DNA from: Flavobacteriales bacterium
GTDB lineage: Bacteria > Bacteroidota > Bacteroidia > Flavobacteriales_D > Sanyastnellaceae
Direction of reading: 5' to 3'
Assembly: GCA_015660615.1 (NCBI GenBank)
Contig: DQKQ01000231.1
Coordinates: 1 to 23,119 of the forward strand
DNA length: 23,119 nt
The notes beneath the pieces were generated by a model. That model did not search any database. It had not been told where the DNA came from and saw only the letters and a program-made list of their open reading frames with translations. Shown one piece after another: positions 7,191 to 13,938 of the stretch. Each line of letters starts with the position of its first letter. Position 1 is the first letter of the stretch. The position numbers were made by a program, and so were the translations under genes.

Positions 7191-8113
7191 TGCTTTGGTC
7201 GGATATGGTAGACAGGGCATCGATACCATTCGAGCCGTCCGATGAGACCAAGCAAAAGGCAAAAAGATATTTAGAGGAAGCCCAACAGGACTTCGCCTTT
7301 CACTCCCGATGTTATCAGCGTAATCTATCTATATTTATTGATGCGAATGATCATACAATCGCTCTCCCAGATGATTTTATAGAAATTAGTGGCTATATAG
7401 AATTTAGAAATAGGGTTCTTAAGGCATATAGAGATAAGGAAAAAATGCCCCGTAGGAACGCCAATGATGTCTACTACACAGGCATCCCAACAAATTATGA
7501 TATTCAGGGTAATAATATTGTACTTTACCCTTCTCCATCTCAAACCGGGATACTCCAATTTAAATATAATGCGACTGTTAATAATGCAGTTGATAGCGCC
7601 ACTGCATATAAGAAATTGAATTATAAGGATTTGGCATCCAATTATTTTACAGTAGGGGAAAGTGTTCAGGGGCTGACAAGTAACGCGACTGGGATTATTT
7701 TTGAAGATATAAGCGATAACAAGACAGGGACTCTTGTCCTTACAGACATATCTGGAACCTTTGTGAATACTGAACAGATAGTTCAGATAGACGAAGAGCA
7801 GACAATGGAAAGGTCGCTGTATAACACTATGACTGAATTGCTCGTTCAGTGGGATAAGCTTGGGTTAGGTGGTCGAGCAACGGTTAACGGTAGCCCATAT
7901 CCCCACGCAACCGCAGGAGATAAACCAGCAGTTCAACAGGCATACCACCCTTTTCTGATTGACTACTCTAAGGCTATGCTTTTTGAAGACTTAGGGGATT
8001 ATAGTAAATCTGATAAGCATATGCAGAGGTATATGTTTAATAGGGATACAGTAAAAGCACAACACCCACACAGACACCTATATGGGTCTGAACAGGTTAT
8101 TGATGTTTTATGA
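7190..8113 (+). CDS. Tail adaptor-like protein with an inserted beta module
   Basis: The 307 residues begin with helices ending in QQDFAFHSRCYQRN. Then come IALPDDFIEISGYIEF and GNNIVLYPSPSQTGILQFKY, strands typical of podovirus adaptor or gp4-type proteins (ALPxDF then LYPxP). The C-terminal helices (MTELLVQWDKLG, about 210-230, then LIDYSKAMLFEDLGDYSKSD) also fit. An extra piece at about 153-198 (FTVGESVQGLTSNATGIIFE through GTLVLTDISGTFVNTEQI) looks like a separate beta module, of a kind repeated in many phage structural proteins, inserted between strand and helix. The gene overlaps both neighbours (TAATG before, ATGA after), so the three tail genes are translationally coupled. The role, joining portal to nozzle, is inferred from family pattern and order. 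Confidence 0.68.
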   Translation: MLWSDMVDRASIPFEPSDETKQKAKRYLEEAQQDFAFHSRCYQRNLSIFIDANDHTIALPDDFIEISGYIEFRNRVLKAYRDKEKMPRRNANDVYYTGIPTNYDIQGNNIVLYPSPSQTGILQFKYNATVNNAVDSATAYKKLNYKDLASNYFTVGESVQGLTSNATGIIFEDISDNKTGTLVLTDISGTFVNTEQIVQIDEEQTMERSLYNTMTELLVQWDKLGLGGRATVNGSPYPHATAGDKPAVQQAYHPFLIDYSKAMLFEDLGDYSKSDKHMQRYMFNRDTVKAQHPHRHLYGSEQVIDVL

Positions 8114-10209
8114 TAATTGAAATACCATTATTTGACGGAGGGCTAATTACCAATGTTGATCCAGAGGATATACCGCCAATTGCAAGTTCTGATACTGAAA
8201 ATTTTGATGTGGATGTTAAAGGAAAGCTCCTCAAAAGACAAGGATTAGAGAGTAAGGGAACATTAGCAGGTTCGCATCTAACAAAATTATTCTATTGGAC
8301 TGATTCCCATCTAACAAATGGTGCAATATGGGTAGGATACGAAGAACAAAATAATCAGATAGTAACCTTTGCTGTAAATGCTAATGGTACATTTGGAGCG
8401 AAAACTGCACTAACGACACTCTCTTCAAGTCCCCCAAGTGACATACAAATCATTCCACTATCCAATAGTTTGAGATTCGCAAATGGGGATAACAACGATG
8501 TTGGATTCTTACAGTATATTGATCGCAAATTTTTTATGCACAAGGCTTCTCCAGCTCAGGGATTGAGCTATGATGCGCTGAAGTTCGATAGTGCCAGTCC
8601 AACCTATCCTTCAACATGGGAACTTGAACATGTTGCTGATATAGTCGGTAAAAATGCTACAGGTACATATTATTATAAAGCGGTGGCTCTGTTCGATGGT
8701 AATCAGGAGGCACAGTTTCAGGATCAATTTTTTAAGAGTAAGTTTGTTGACGACGATAAGGGTGTTCACTTTACGCTTAAGGTCGATACAGATGACTTTA
8801 ATCCACGATTAACTGGATTAAATATCTATCGACACTATGCGGAGGTTGACAACCTCGCCCCAGTCTATAGGCTTATTAAGTCGGTTAACTTAGTCACAGA
8901 TTCAGATTCACCTGATCGTGAGGATGGACATAGCAATGCCCATGTTGGTAATGTTGCATACTTCCCGGGTGCGAATTTATCGTCATTAATTTCAGAGGCG
9001 AACACATTCGGCAATACCTATGGAGATCAAGAGTCCGTCTCTGTACGTCTTGGTGGTGTTAATTATATCGTTGAGAACAGTATGGGATCAACGACAGCCA
9101 CTTACACGAGCACCCTGTTGAAATTAGATTCAGGTACGTTACCCACAGCAACGGAGTATTGGAATGAAAGTGCAACCGTAAGGCTTACCTATCGCCCAGA
9201 CTCAAACGGTAACTCCTCATTTGTTGACAAAGATTACAGTATAGCGAGCTGTTATGCTGGAAATAATGTCATCTATGATGCAAGAACGTCCGAATACTGG
9301 GATTTTACTATTGGAGAAAAGAATAACTGGATTGCAACTATTGGGGCTCAAGATTTAGCAGTCTTAGAGAGTATAAAAAGAGTCCTTAAGGTTAATGACA
9401 ATGTTACGACCACTGGTTACGATAAGACAGTTACAGCTCTACATAATGGATATTATTATGAGTACCTTTCTAATAATGAAATAAAAATACACGTTTTTGA
9501 CATTGGTCACTTAGACGACAGAACTCATCCTTTATCTACCACTAAGAATAAGGTGAACTACAAATATGGCGCATATGTGAATGGCAGACTTTTTGCAGGA
9601 GATGTAAACTTAGACCCTGATGATGAGGCAGAGAAGCATAATGATTTTATCATATTCTCCGAGTTCAATCAACCTGACATATTACCAGTGTCTAATTATA
9701 TACAGATTAAAGACTCTCAAGGTGGAGCGGTGATGGGATTACGGAGATTGGGAGATAATTTAATTGTCTTTATGGAGAGGGGAATATATCAACTGTACGC
9801 CCCAGCAGGAAATCCAGCAGGGTATAGTTTAAGGGAGAGCGATATAAATATTGGTTGTGTGGCTCCAAACAGTATTGTCGAAGCGGGTGGTGTTATATTT
9901 TTTGCGAGCAAGGATAATATTTATGTATTAAAAGCAGGATCGCAATCTGTACCAGTATCAACGGCGGTTAAGGATATATACACAGGTTCCGCTAATTTAG
10001 ATAAGACGGTTGGTGTATATGATCCATTAAAAAACAGGGTATTGTTTAGATTCGGGAGCGGGGGGACTGCTCTATACGCCTTAGACTATCTTAAGATATT
10101 GAATGGTCAGGAGTCGTGGAATAAGCTAACATTCGTCGCCGGGAAATCAATTGATACGATAGCAATAGACAGTGATCTAAAGGTTCACGTAACGCATAAC
10201 GAGACATAA
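8110..10209 (+). CDS. Tail nozzle / DNA-stabilization protein (putative)
   Basis: This 699-residue, beta-rich protein opens with IPLFDGGLITNVDPEDIPPI and NFDVDVKGKLLKRQGL, a start common to nozzle or stabilization proteins of short-tailed phages (compare P22 gp10 and the T7 tail tubular protein B group). The C-terminal third has IIFSEFNQPDILPVSNYIQI, GLRRLGDNLIVFMERGIYQL and GGVIFFASKDNIYVL, blades of a probable beta-propeller. Such proteins form the tube below the adaptor and hold the packaged DNA. The gene starts in an ATGA overlap with the adaptor. It ends two bases before the next start. The overall assignment is by pattern and order. Subfamily was not resolved. Confidence 0.75.
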   Translation: MIIEIPLFDGGLITNVDPEDIPPIASSDTENFDVDVKGKLLKRQGLESKGTLAGSHLTKLFYWTDSHLTNGAIWVGYEEQNNQIVTFAVNANGTFGAKTALTTLSSSPPSDIQIIPLSNSLRFANGDNNDVGFLQYIDRKFFMHKASPAQGLSYDALKFDSASPTYPSTWELEHVADIVGKNATGTYYYKAVALFDGNQEAQFQDQFFKSKFVDDDKGVHFTLKVDTDDFNPRLTGLNIYRHYAEVDNLAPVYRLIKSVNLVTDSDSPDREDGHSNAHVGNVAYFPGANLSSLISEANTFGNTYGDQESVSVRLGGVNYIVENSMGSTTATYTSTLLKLDSGTLPTATEYWNESATVRLTYRPDSNGNSSFVDKDYSIASCYAGNNVIYDARTSEYWDFTIGEKNNWIATIGAQDLAVLESIKRVLKVNDNVTTTGYDKTVTALHNGYYYEYLSNNEIKIHVFDIGHLDDRTHPLSTTKNKVNYKYGAYVNGRLFAGDVNLDPDDEAEKHNDFIIFSEFNQPDILPVSNYIQIKDSQGGAVMGLRRLGDNLIVFMERGIYQLYAPAGNPAGYSLRESDINIGCVAPNSIVEAGGVIFFASKDNIYVLKAGSQSVPVSTAVKDIYTGSANLDKTVGVYDPLKNRVLFRFGSGGTALYALDYLKILNGQESWNKLTFVAGKSIDTIAIDSDLKVHVTHNET

Positions 10210-10211
10210 TT

Positions 10212-10730
10212 ATGATAGAAAACATGGGAATACAGGGGCAGTGGTTTTGCGAGATCAAGAGGAAGAATGGCGATATAGAGACGTTTAAACAGCCAAACGC
10301 AATACACTCAAATCTGAAAGACAAGATAACAGATGCCATGAATGCTTCTGATATAAACTTCAGTTGCGGGTCAAACTTCCACGGTAATGATGGCAGTGGT
10401 CAGGGAAGCAATTCGAGCTCATTAACCGCAATAGGTGCGGGGACTGCTGGAGTCAGCATGTCTCTGAGTGGGTTAAGTGGGTACTATGGAATGGACAGTA
10501 GCGTAGAGACAGGTGCAACCAGTAACGGTAGTGGTGGATATTACTGTGAATGGAGAGGTACGATACGTGTCACACAGGCTTATACCGTAACTGCGATATT
10601 TTTAGGTAGAGATACTAATAGTGGCACAGGGGCGTTTAATACAATTTATGCAACAGGAACAAGTTGGAGCAATGTCGTGCTTGCCGATGGAGATCAAATG
10701 GATATTGTCTGGAGGATTACACTATCATGA
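10212..10730 (+). CDS. Virion appendage protein, paralogue A of a tandem pair
   Basis: The 172-residue protein starts with a short beta region (GQWFCEIKRKNGDIETFKQP) and a helix. A Gly/Ser-rich middle (about 45-110) follows, then a C-terminal sheet ending QMDIVWRITLS. The next gene has the same plan (ENTI/K-x-N-x-I turn, helix, Gly/Ser region, terminal DITWTITVG), so the two are duplicates. An in-frame ATG at 10224 would match the paralogue start better than 10212; neither has a strong ribosome site. No enzyme motif is seen. Lying right after the nozzle and before other appendage genes, it probably forms a fibre, spike or tail-tip piece. The exact role is unknown. Confidence 0.6.
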   Translation: MIENMGIQGQWFCEIKRKNGDIETFKQPNAIHSNLKDKITDAMNASDINFSCGSNFHGNDGSGQGSNSSSLTAIGAGTAGVSMSLSGLSGYYGMDSSVETGATSNGSGGYYCEWRGTIRVTQAYTVTAIFLGRDTNSGTGAFNTIYATGTSWSNVVLADGDQMDIVWRITLS

Positions 10731-11275
10731 TAGGGATATTTGAATTATCACTGTACCGTGATGATAAATTAATAAAAGAAGTATACCGTAAAAACACTAT
10801 CGATGTCTCGAACACCGGGATAAAAAAACTTATAATTGCCCATCTCGTATCTTCGAGTGGGAACGCTGGTATATTTCTTGATCAGAACTGGTCGTCTCCA
10901 AATGGGAGCCCCACAACGAATAATCAGGAAGGCATATTCTTCGACTCAAGTCCAATACAGGTCAGTCAGTATACCGGAACCAACGATACGGTAATAGGCT
11001 ATGGTGCTCTATGTAGCTCGAGTAAAGCGGAATCTCAACCATCATCAAATCAAGCCCGATGGACAGCACGAAGGACTTGGACAGAGTCTACTATGACTGG
11101 GACAAATTATGTAACCGACTTTTCTATTGGGATGAACTATCAGGCAGACATGCTTAATGACGGAACAGGGAGCTTTAGTATACCGTTCGCTACTACCACA
11201 TTAAGTGCATCAGACAAATTTCAACCAGCTACTAATGATATAATTGATATAACGTGGACAATTACGGTAGGGTAA
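10727..11275 (+). CDS. Virion appendage protein, paralogue B of a tandem pair
   Basis: ATG 10727 overlaps the upstream stop as ATGA. An ATG further up at 10664 is open in frame but lies inside the upstream gene and lacks support. The 182 residues begin MIGIFELSLYRDDKLIKEVY, matching the strand-turn-strand start of its upstream neighbour. They end with FSIPFATTTLSASDKFQPAT and DIIDITWTITVG, also matching. The middle is rich in Gly, Ser, Thr and Asn. The pair likely arose by tandem duplication and diverged. A role as an appendage or adaptor for fibres is inferred from position among structural genes. Confidence 0.6.
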   Translation: MIGIFELSLYRDDKLIKEVYRKNTIDVSNTGIKKLIIAHLVSSSGNAGIFLDQNWSSPNGSPTTNNQEGIFFDSSPIQVSQYTGTNDTVIGYGALCSSSKAESQPSSNQARWTARRTWTESTMTGTNYVTDFSIGMNYQADMLNDGTGSFSIPFATTTLSASDKFQPATNDIIDITWTITVG

Positions 11276-11276
11276 T

Positions 11277-11558
11277 GTGGCTCACGGCACAGTATCTGTA
11301 ACCGTACCTGCAAGCGGAGCTACGTGGTATAAGGGGACTTCGCAAACTATAACATGGTCTGTGGCTGGAAGTCAGATTGCATGGAATTATTTTAGTTTAT
11401 ATCTCTACACCGACTCTGGTGGAATTGAAGATACTATCGCATCTAATATAGATGGTACGTACAGAAGTTACACCTACACACCAGCCACTGAATTGGACAC
11501 CGCCAGCGATTATTATATACTAATAACTGGAAATTATGACCATTCAGGTGGTGTATAA
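11277..11558 (+). CDS. Kre9/KNH-like beta-sandwich fragment, apparently cut short
   Basis: GTG 11277 begins two bases after the preceding stop. The 93 residues match the plan of the Kre9/KNH (Ser-Thr-rich anchored family) beta-sandwich: VTVPASGATWYKGTSQTITW, then LYLYTDSGGIEDTIASNIDG, then TASDYYILITGNYDHSG. Proteins of this fold normally finish with a strand like SGxFTI. Here the stop comes first, and ESGRFTITD appears instead at the start of the next gene, in another reading frame. So the domain is split over two genes. A small secreted-fold virion protein or appendage piece is likely. It could also be a gene recently broken by a frameshift or sequence error. Confidence 0.55.
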   Translation: MAHGTVSVTVPASGATWYKGTSQTITWSVAGSQIAWNYFSLYLYTDSGGIEDTIASNIDGTYRSYTYTPATELDTASDYYILITGNYDHSGGV

Positions 11559-11568
11559 CGGGTAACTA

Positions 11569-12855
11569 ATGGCTTTTACCGCAACTGGTGAGAGTGGTCG
11601 ATTTACAATCACAGACCCGCAGTCGGTCACCCTATCCGCACCAAACTCTGGATCATACGCTCATAACGTGAGCATGACAATATCGTGGACTAAAACAAAT
11701 TTCACATCAAATATAGATTTATATTGGACAACAAACACAACCTTTAGCACATCTAATAATATTCTTTTTAATTCTGCTCTTTCTTCTTTTGGGTGGAATA
11801 TACCATCATCTTTAAGCGGTACAAGTATATATGTGTGGGTTCGTAAAACTTCAGACAGCAGTGTAAAGGATAGGAGCAACAGTTCAATCTCTATAACGGG
11901 TGCTGTCCTATCTAAGACCATAACCGATTCCATACCTATCTCAGATGCGTATACAAAGACAGAGAGTACATGGAGAACATATGTATACAAAACATTATCT
12001 GACAATATATCGTTAAACGATATATGGACAAAGACAGATAGTACGTGGCGGGAATACTTTTATAGAACATTATCGGATTCCATTTCAGTGGCTGATTCAT
12101 GGGTTAAAACAAGCCGTCTATGGTTAACGATAAGAACGATCAGTGACTCTATCTCAATGGTCGATACGAGTACGTTATCGCAACGTAAATGGATCAAATT
12201 CGCCACTTCTTTAGACGACCTAACATTGGGTGACACTTGGACTAAAACACAGCGCAAATGGATAAAATTTGTCGTATCTAATGATAGCCTTGGTTTGGCA
12301 GATGTGTGGACTAAAACTCAGAGAAGATGGATAAAAATACGATCATTTCTTGAGTCTATCTCCGTTTCAGATATAATAGCAAAAACAGAGAGAGTGTGGA
12401 TTCATTTCCATACAGTTAATGAAACCATAACCTTAATAGATATATCTACTGAGACTGAAGGTGTCTCAATGTCTGATAATATTGGCATTAGTGATAGCTG
12501 GACTGTTTCAAAAGCATTCCCATCTATTGGTTATCTTCTTGATGGTGGTGGAGAATCGTTGAAGTCTAAGTGGAATACGGGTTGGATATCTCCAACAGAC
12601 CTTAGCAAGAATCCGATTATAAGACGTATAAATATGGACTATAAGAGCGATGATGATCTAACTATGAAGGTGTACTCGAACGAGGATATAACCACACCAG
12701 TGGCAACAAAAACATTTTCATCTTCATCTACACCAACGCACGGAAGTATTAGGTTAGGTACGAGGGTTAAGTATTTTCTACTATCAATTGAGACTGTTCA
12801 ATCGTCTAATGCTGATGTTAGGATTGAGCGCATAGAAATAGAGGTAGATACGTAA
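11569..12855 (+). CDS. Modular tail appendage protein with DSIS/WTKT repeats
   Basis: The 428-residue protein has three parts. Residues 1-15 (FTATGESGRFTITD) look like the missing last strand of the upstream beta-sandwich, and 18-110 form a second, weaker beta-sandwich (LSAPNSGSYAHNVSMTISWT onward). Residues 113-315 are eight to nine repeats of about 23 residues with consensus TLSDSISVxDxWTKTxRxWI. The C-terminal domain (319-428, GYLLDGGGESLKSKWNTGWI to EIEVDT) recurs as the whole next gene. Such repeats suggest an extended stalk, and the end domain a binding or joining tip. ATG 11569 has only a weak ribosome site. The next start overlaps its stop (TAATG). A fibre or stalk role is inferred. 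Confidence 0.65.
   Translation: MAFTATGESGRFTITDPQSVTLSAPNSGSYAHNVSMTISWTKTNFTSNIDLYWTTNTTFSTSNNILFNSALSSFGWNIPSSLSGTSIYVWVRKTSDSSVKDRSNSSISITGAVLSKTITDSIPISDAYTKTESTWRTYVYKTLSDNISLNDIWTKTDSTWREYFYRTLSDSISVADSWVKTSRLWLTIRTISDSISMVDTSTLSQRKWIKFATSLDDLTLGDTWTKTQRKWIKFVVSNDSLGLADVWTKTQRRWIKIRSFLESISVSDIIAKTERVWIHFHTVNETITLIDISTETEGVSMSDNIGISDSWTVSKAFPSIGYLLDGGGESLKSKWNTGWISPTDLSKNPIIRRINMDYKSDDDLTMKVYSNEDITTPVATKTFSSSSTPTHGSIRLGTRVKYFLLSIETVQSSNADVRIERIEIEVDT
11905..12513 (+). repeat. Protein-coding repeat array, DSIS-x-D-WTKT-x-W units
   Basis: Eight to nine units of 22-25 codons each carry an LSDSIS-like start, an SD or ND turn and a WTKTxRxWIKF-like end. Units three to seven are most alike (QRKWIKF, QRKWIKF, QRRWIKI). 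The DNA has diverged more than the protein, so the array is not a fresh duplication and has probably been kept by selection. Confidence 0.8.
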
Positions 12856-13226
12856 TGGCAGATTCCACGGTATATATTTTAGGCGGAGCTGATTCTGAGT
12901 CGTTTTCTGTGAAAAGGAAAACAGGATGGATACCTCTCACCGATATGTCAACCAATACTACCGTCCGTCGATTCAATGCTCGATATAAAAGCTCAGAAAC
13001 AGTGTCCGCCAAGATTTATAGTAACGGAGATGGTTCCACTGTATTGTGGAGCGGGTCTCTGCCGGAGAATATGGTCGTTGAAGACCCTCCGGTTGTTAAA
13101 GACAAGTATGATAGTATTAAGGTTGGTAGGCGTGCAAATAGTATAATGGTTGAGGTATACACAAGTGCCTCAACATCAACGGATTTAGAAATCGGTAAAA
13201 TAGAGGTAGAGGTAGATGGCAAGTAA
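12855..13226 (+). CDS. Stand-alone copy of the upstream C-terminal domain
   Basis: The 123-residue protein matches the last 110 residues of the upstream gene over its length. Shared points are the YxLxGGxxS start, TGWIxxTDxS, RRxNxxYKS, KxYSNxD, a SIxxGxR turn, and a final IxxIEVEVD strand. It is a beta-rich module, so one gene carries it fused to a stalk and the next carries it alone. ATG 12855 overlaps the previous stop by one base. The stand-alone form could cap or bind the fused form, or compete with it; that is inference. No known family name is claimed. Confidence 0.65.
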   Translation: MADSTVYILGGADSESFSVKRKTGWIPLTDMSTNTTVRRFNARYKSSETVSAKIYSNGDGSTVLWSGSLPENMVVEDPPVVKDKYDSIKVGRRANSIMVEVYTSASTSTDLEIGKIEVEVDGK

Positions 13227-13443
13227 AACAGCATATAAGCATGATCTCGACAGGAAACAGAGTTCAATTAATTTTTCAAAATCAGGAGTAAGTAATACTG
13301 AGATGGGTATGGGAGACTTTAAGTTTACAAGTCTAACGAAGGGGCAACTAAGCCCCAGTGAACCAACCCAAGATGAAGGTCGCCTATATATAAAAGATCA
13401 GGCGGGCGTTTTGTATTACATAACAGCAACGAGGGTAGGATAA
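13216..13443 (+). CDS. Small virion-associated protein with GxLYIKD module
   Basis: This 75-residue product overlaps the previous gene by 11 bases and has a purine-rich ribosome site (GAGGTAG) just before ATG 13216. The N-terminus is basic and polar (KTAYKHDLDRKQSSIN). The C-terminal half, SEPTQDEGRLYIKDQAGVLY, has the same strand-turn-strand plan as the decoration-like protein and the fibre genes near the end of the window. It is probably a small appendage or attachment protein. Function is otherwise unknown. No Cys or enzyme motif is seen. Confidence 0.6.
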   Translation: MASKTAYKHDLDRKQSSINFSKSGVSNTEMGMGDFKFTSLTKGQLSPSEPTQDEGRLYIKDQAGVLYYITATRVG

Positions 13444-13444
13444 T

Positions 13445-13930
13445 ATGTGGGGAGCATTACTTAGTGCCGGGGCAGGATTGGTCGCCCCAGCGATGGACGC
13501 ATTTGGGATTGGTAAGGGTCATGAGAAGAAGTATATGGATTACCTAAAAAAGAAAGGCATGACCGACGCTGATGTTAATAAGGGTCTCAATACAGCGACA
13601 GGTCAGATAGCAGATCAAACCGACAGATCAAAATTTCAAATAGACACTGGTCTGTTGAGTCAAAATATGGGTAGCAGTATTATCGGATCACAGGCAAAGA
13701 TGGGCGCCGAGATGGACAAGAATAAGATGATCCAAAAACGCTCAAGGGAGCTCTATGAAAAGAAAAGGCTTGATGAAATGAAGAGAAAACAAGAGATGGC
13801 AGAATTTAAGTTAGGTCAGGGTCAAGCCAAATCACAAGGTTGGGCGGATTTACTTGGTGGTGGCATGGGTGCACTTGGTGCTCAAGATAAGGGTGGAAAC
13901 TATCTCTTTGACTGGCTTGGTAAAAAATAG
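13445..13930 (+). CDS. Internal virion (ejection) protein-like, gp14-like
   Basis: The 161 residues begin with a hydrophobic Gly/Ala-rich segment (GALLSAGAGLVAPAMDAFGI, about residues 3-22). A long charged helix follows (about 60-120, with KRSRELYEKKRLDEMKRKQE), then a Gly-rich segment LLGGGMGALGAQDKGG. This plan, a hydrophobic N-end plus coiled coil, resembles the small internal proteins of T7-like phages (gp14) that pass into the host envelope ahead of DNA. It starts one base after the previous stop (TAATATG) and leads into two larger candidates for the same role. The assignment is by order and composition; no known family was confirmed. Confidence 0.55.
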   Translation: MWGALLSAGAGLVAPAMDAFGIGKGHEKKYMDYLKKKGMTDADVNKGLNTATGQIADQTDRSKFQIDTGLLSQNMGSSIIGSQAKMGAEMDKNKMIQKRSRELYEKKRLDEMKRKQEMAEFKLGQGQAKSQGWADLLGGGMGALGAQDKGGNYLFDWLGKK

Positions 13931-13938
13931 GTAATTAT

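Noticed and set aside
11277..11600. Programmed frameshift joining the two appendage genes
   Set aside because: There is no slippery heptamer near the junction, and stops occur in all three frames close by, so a single slip would not produce a fused chain.
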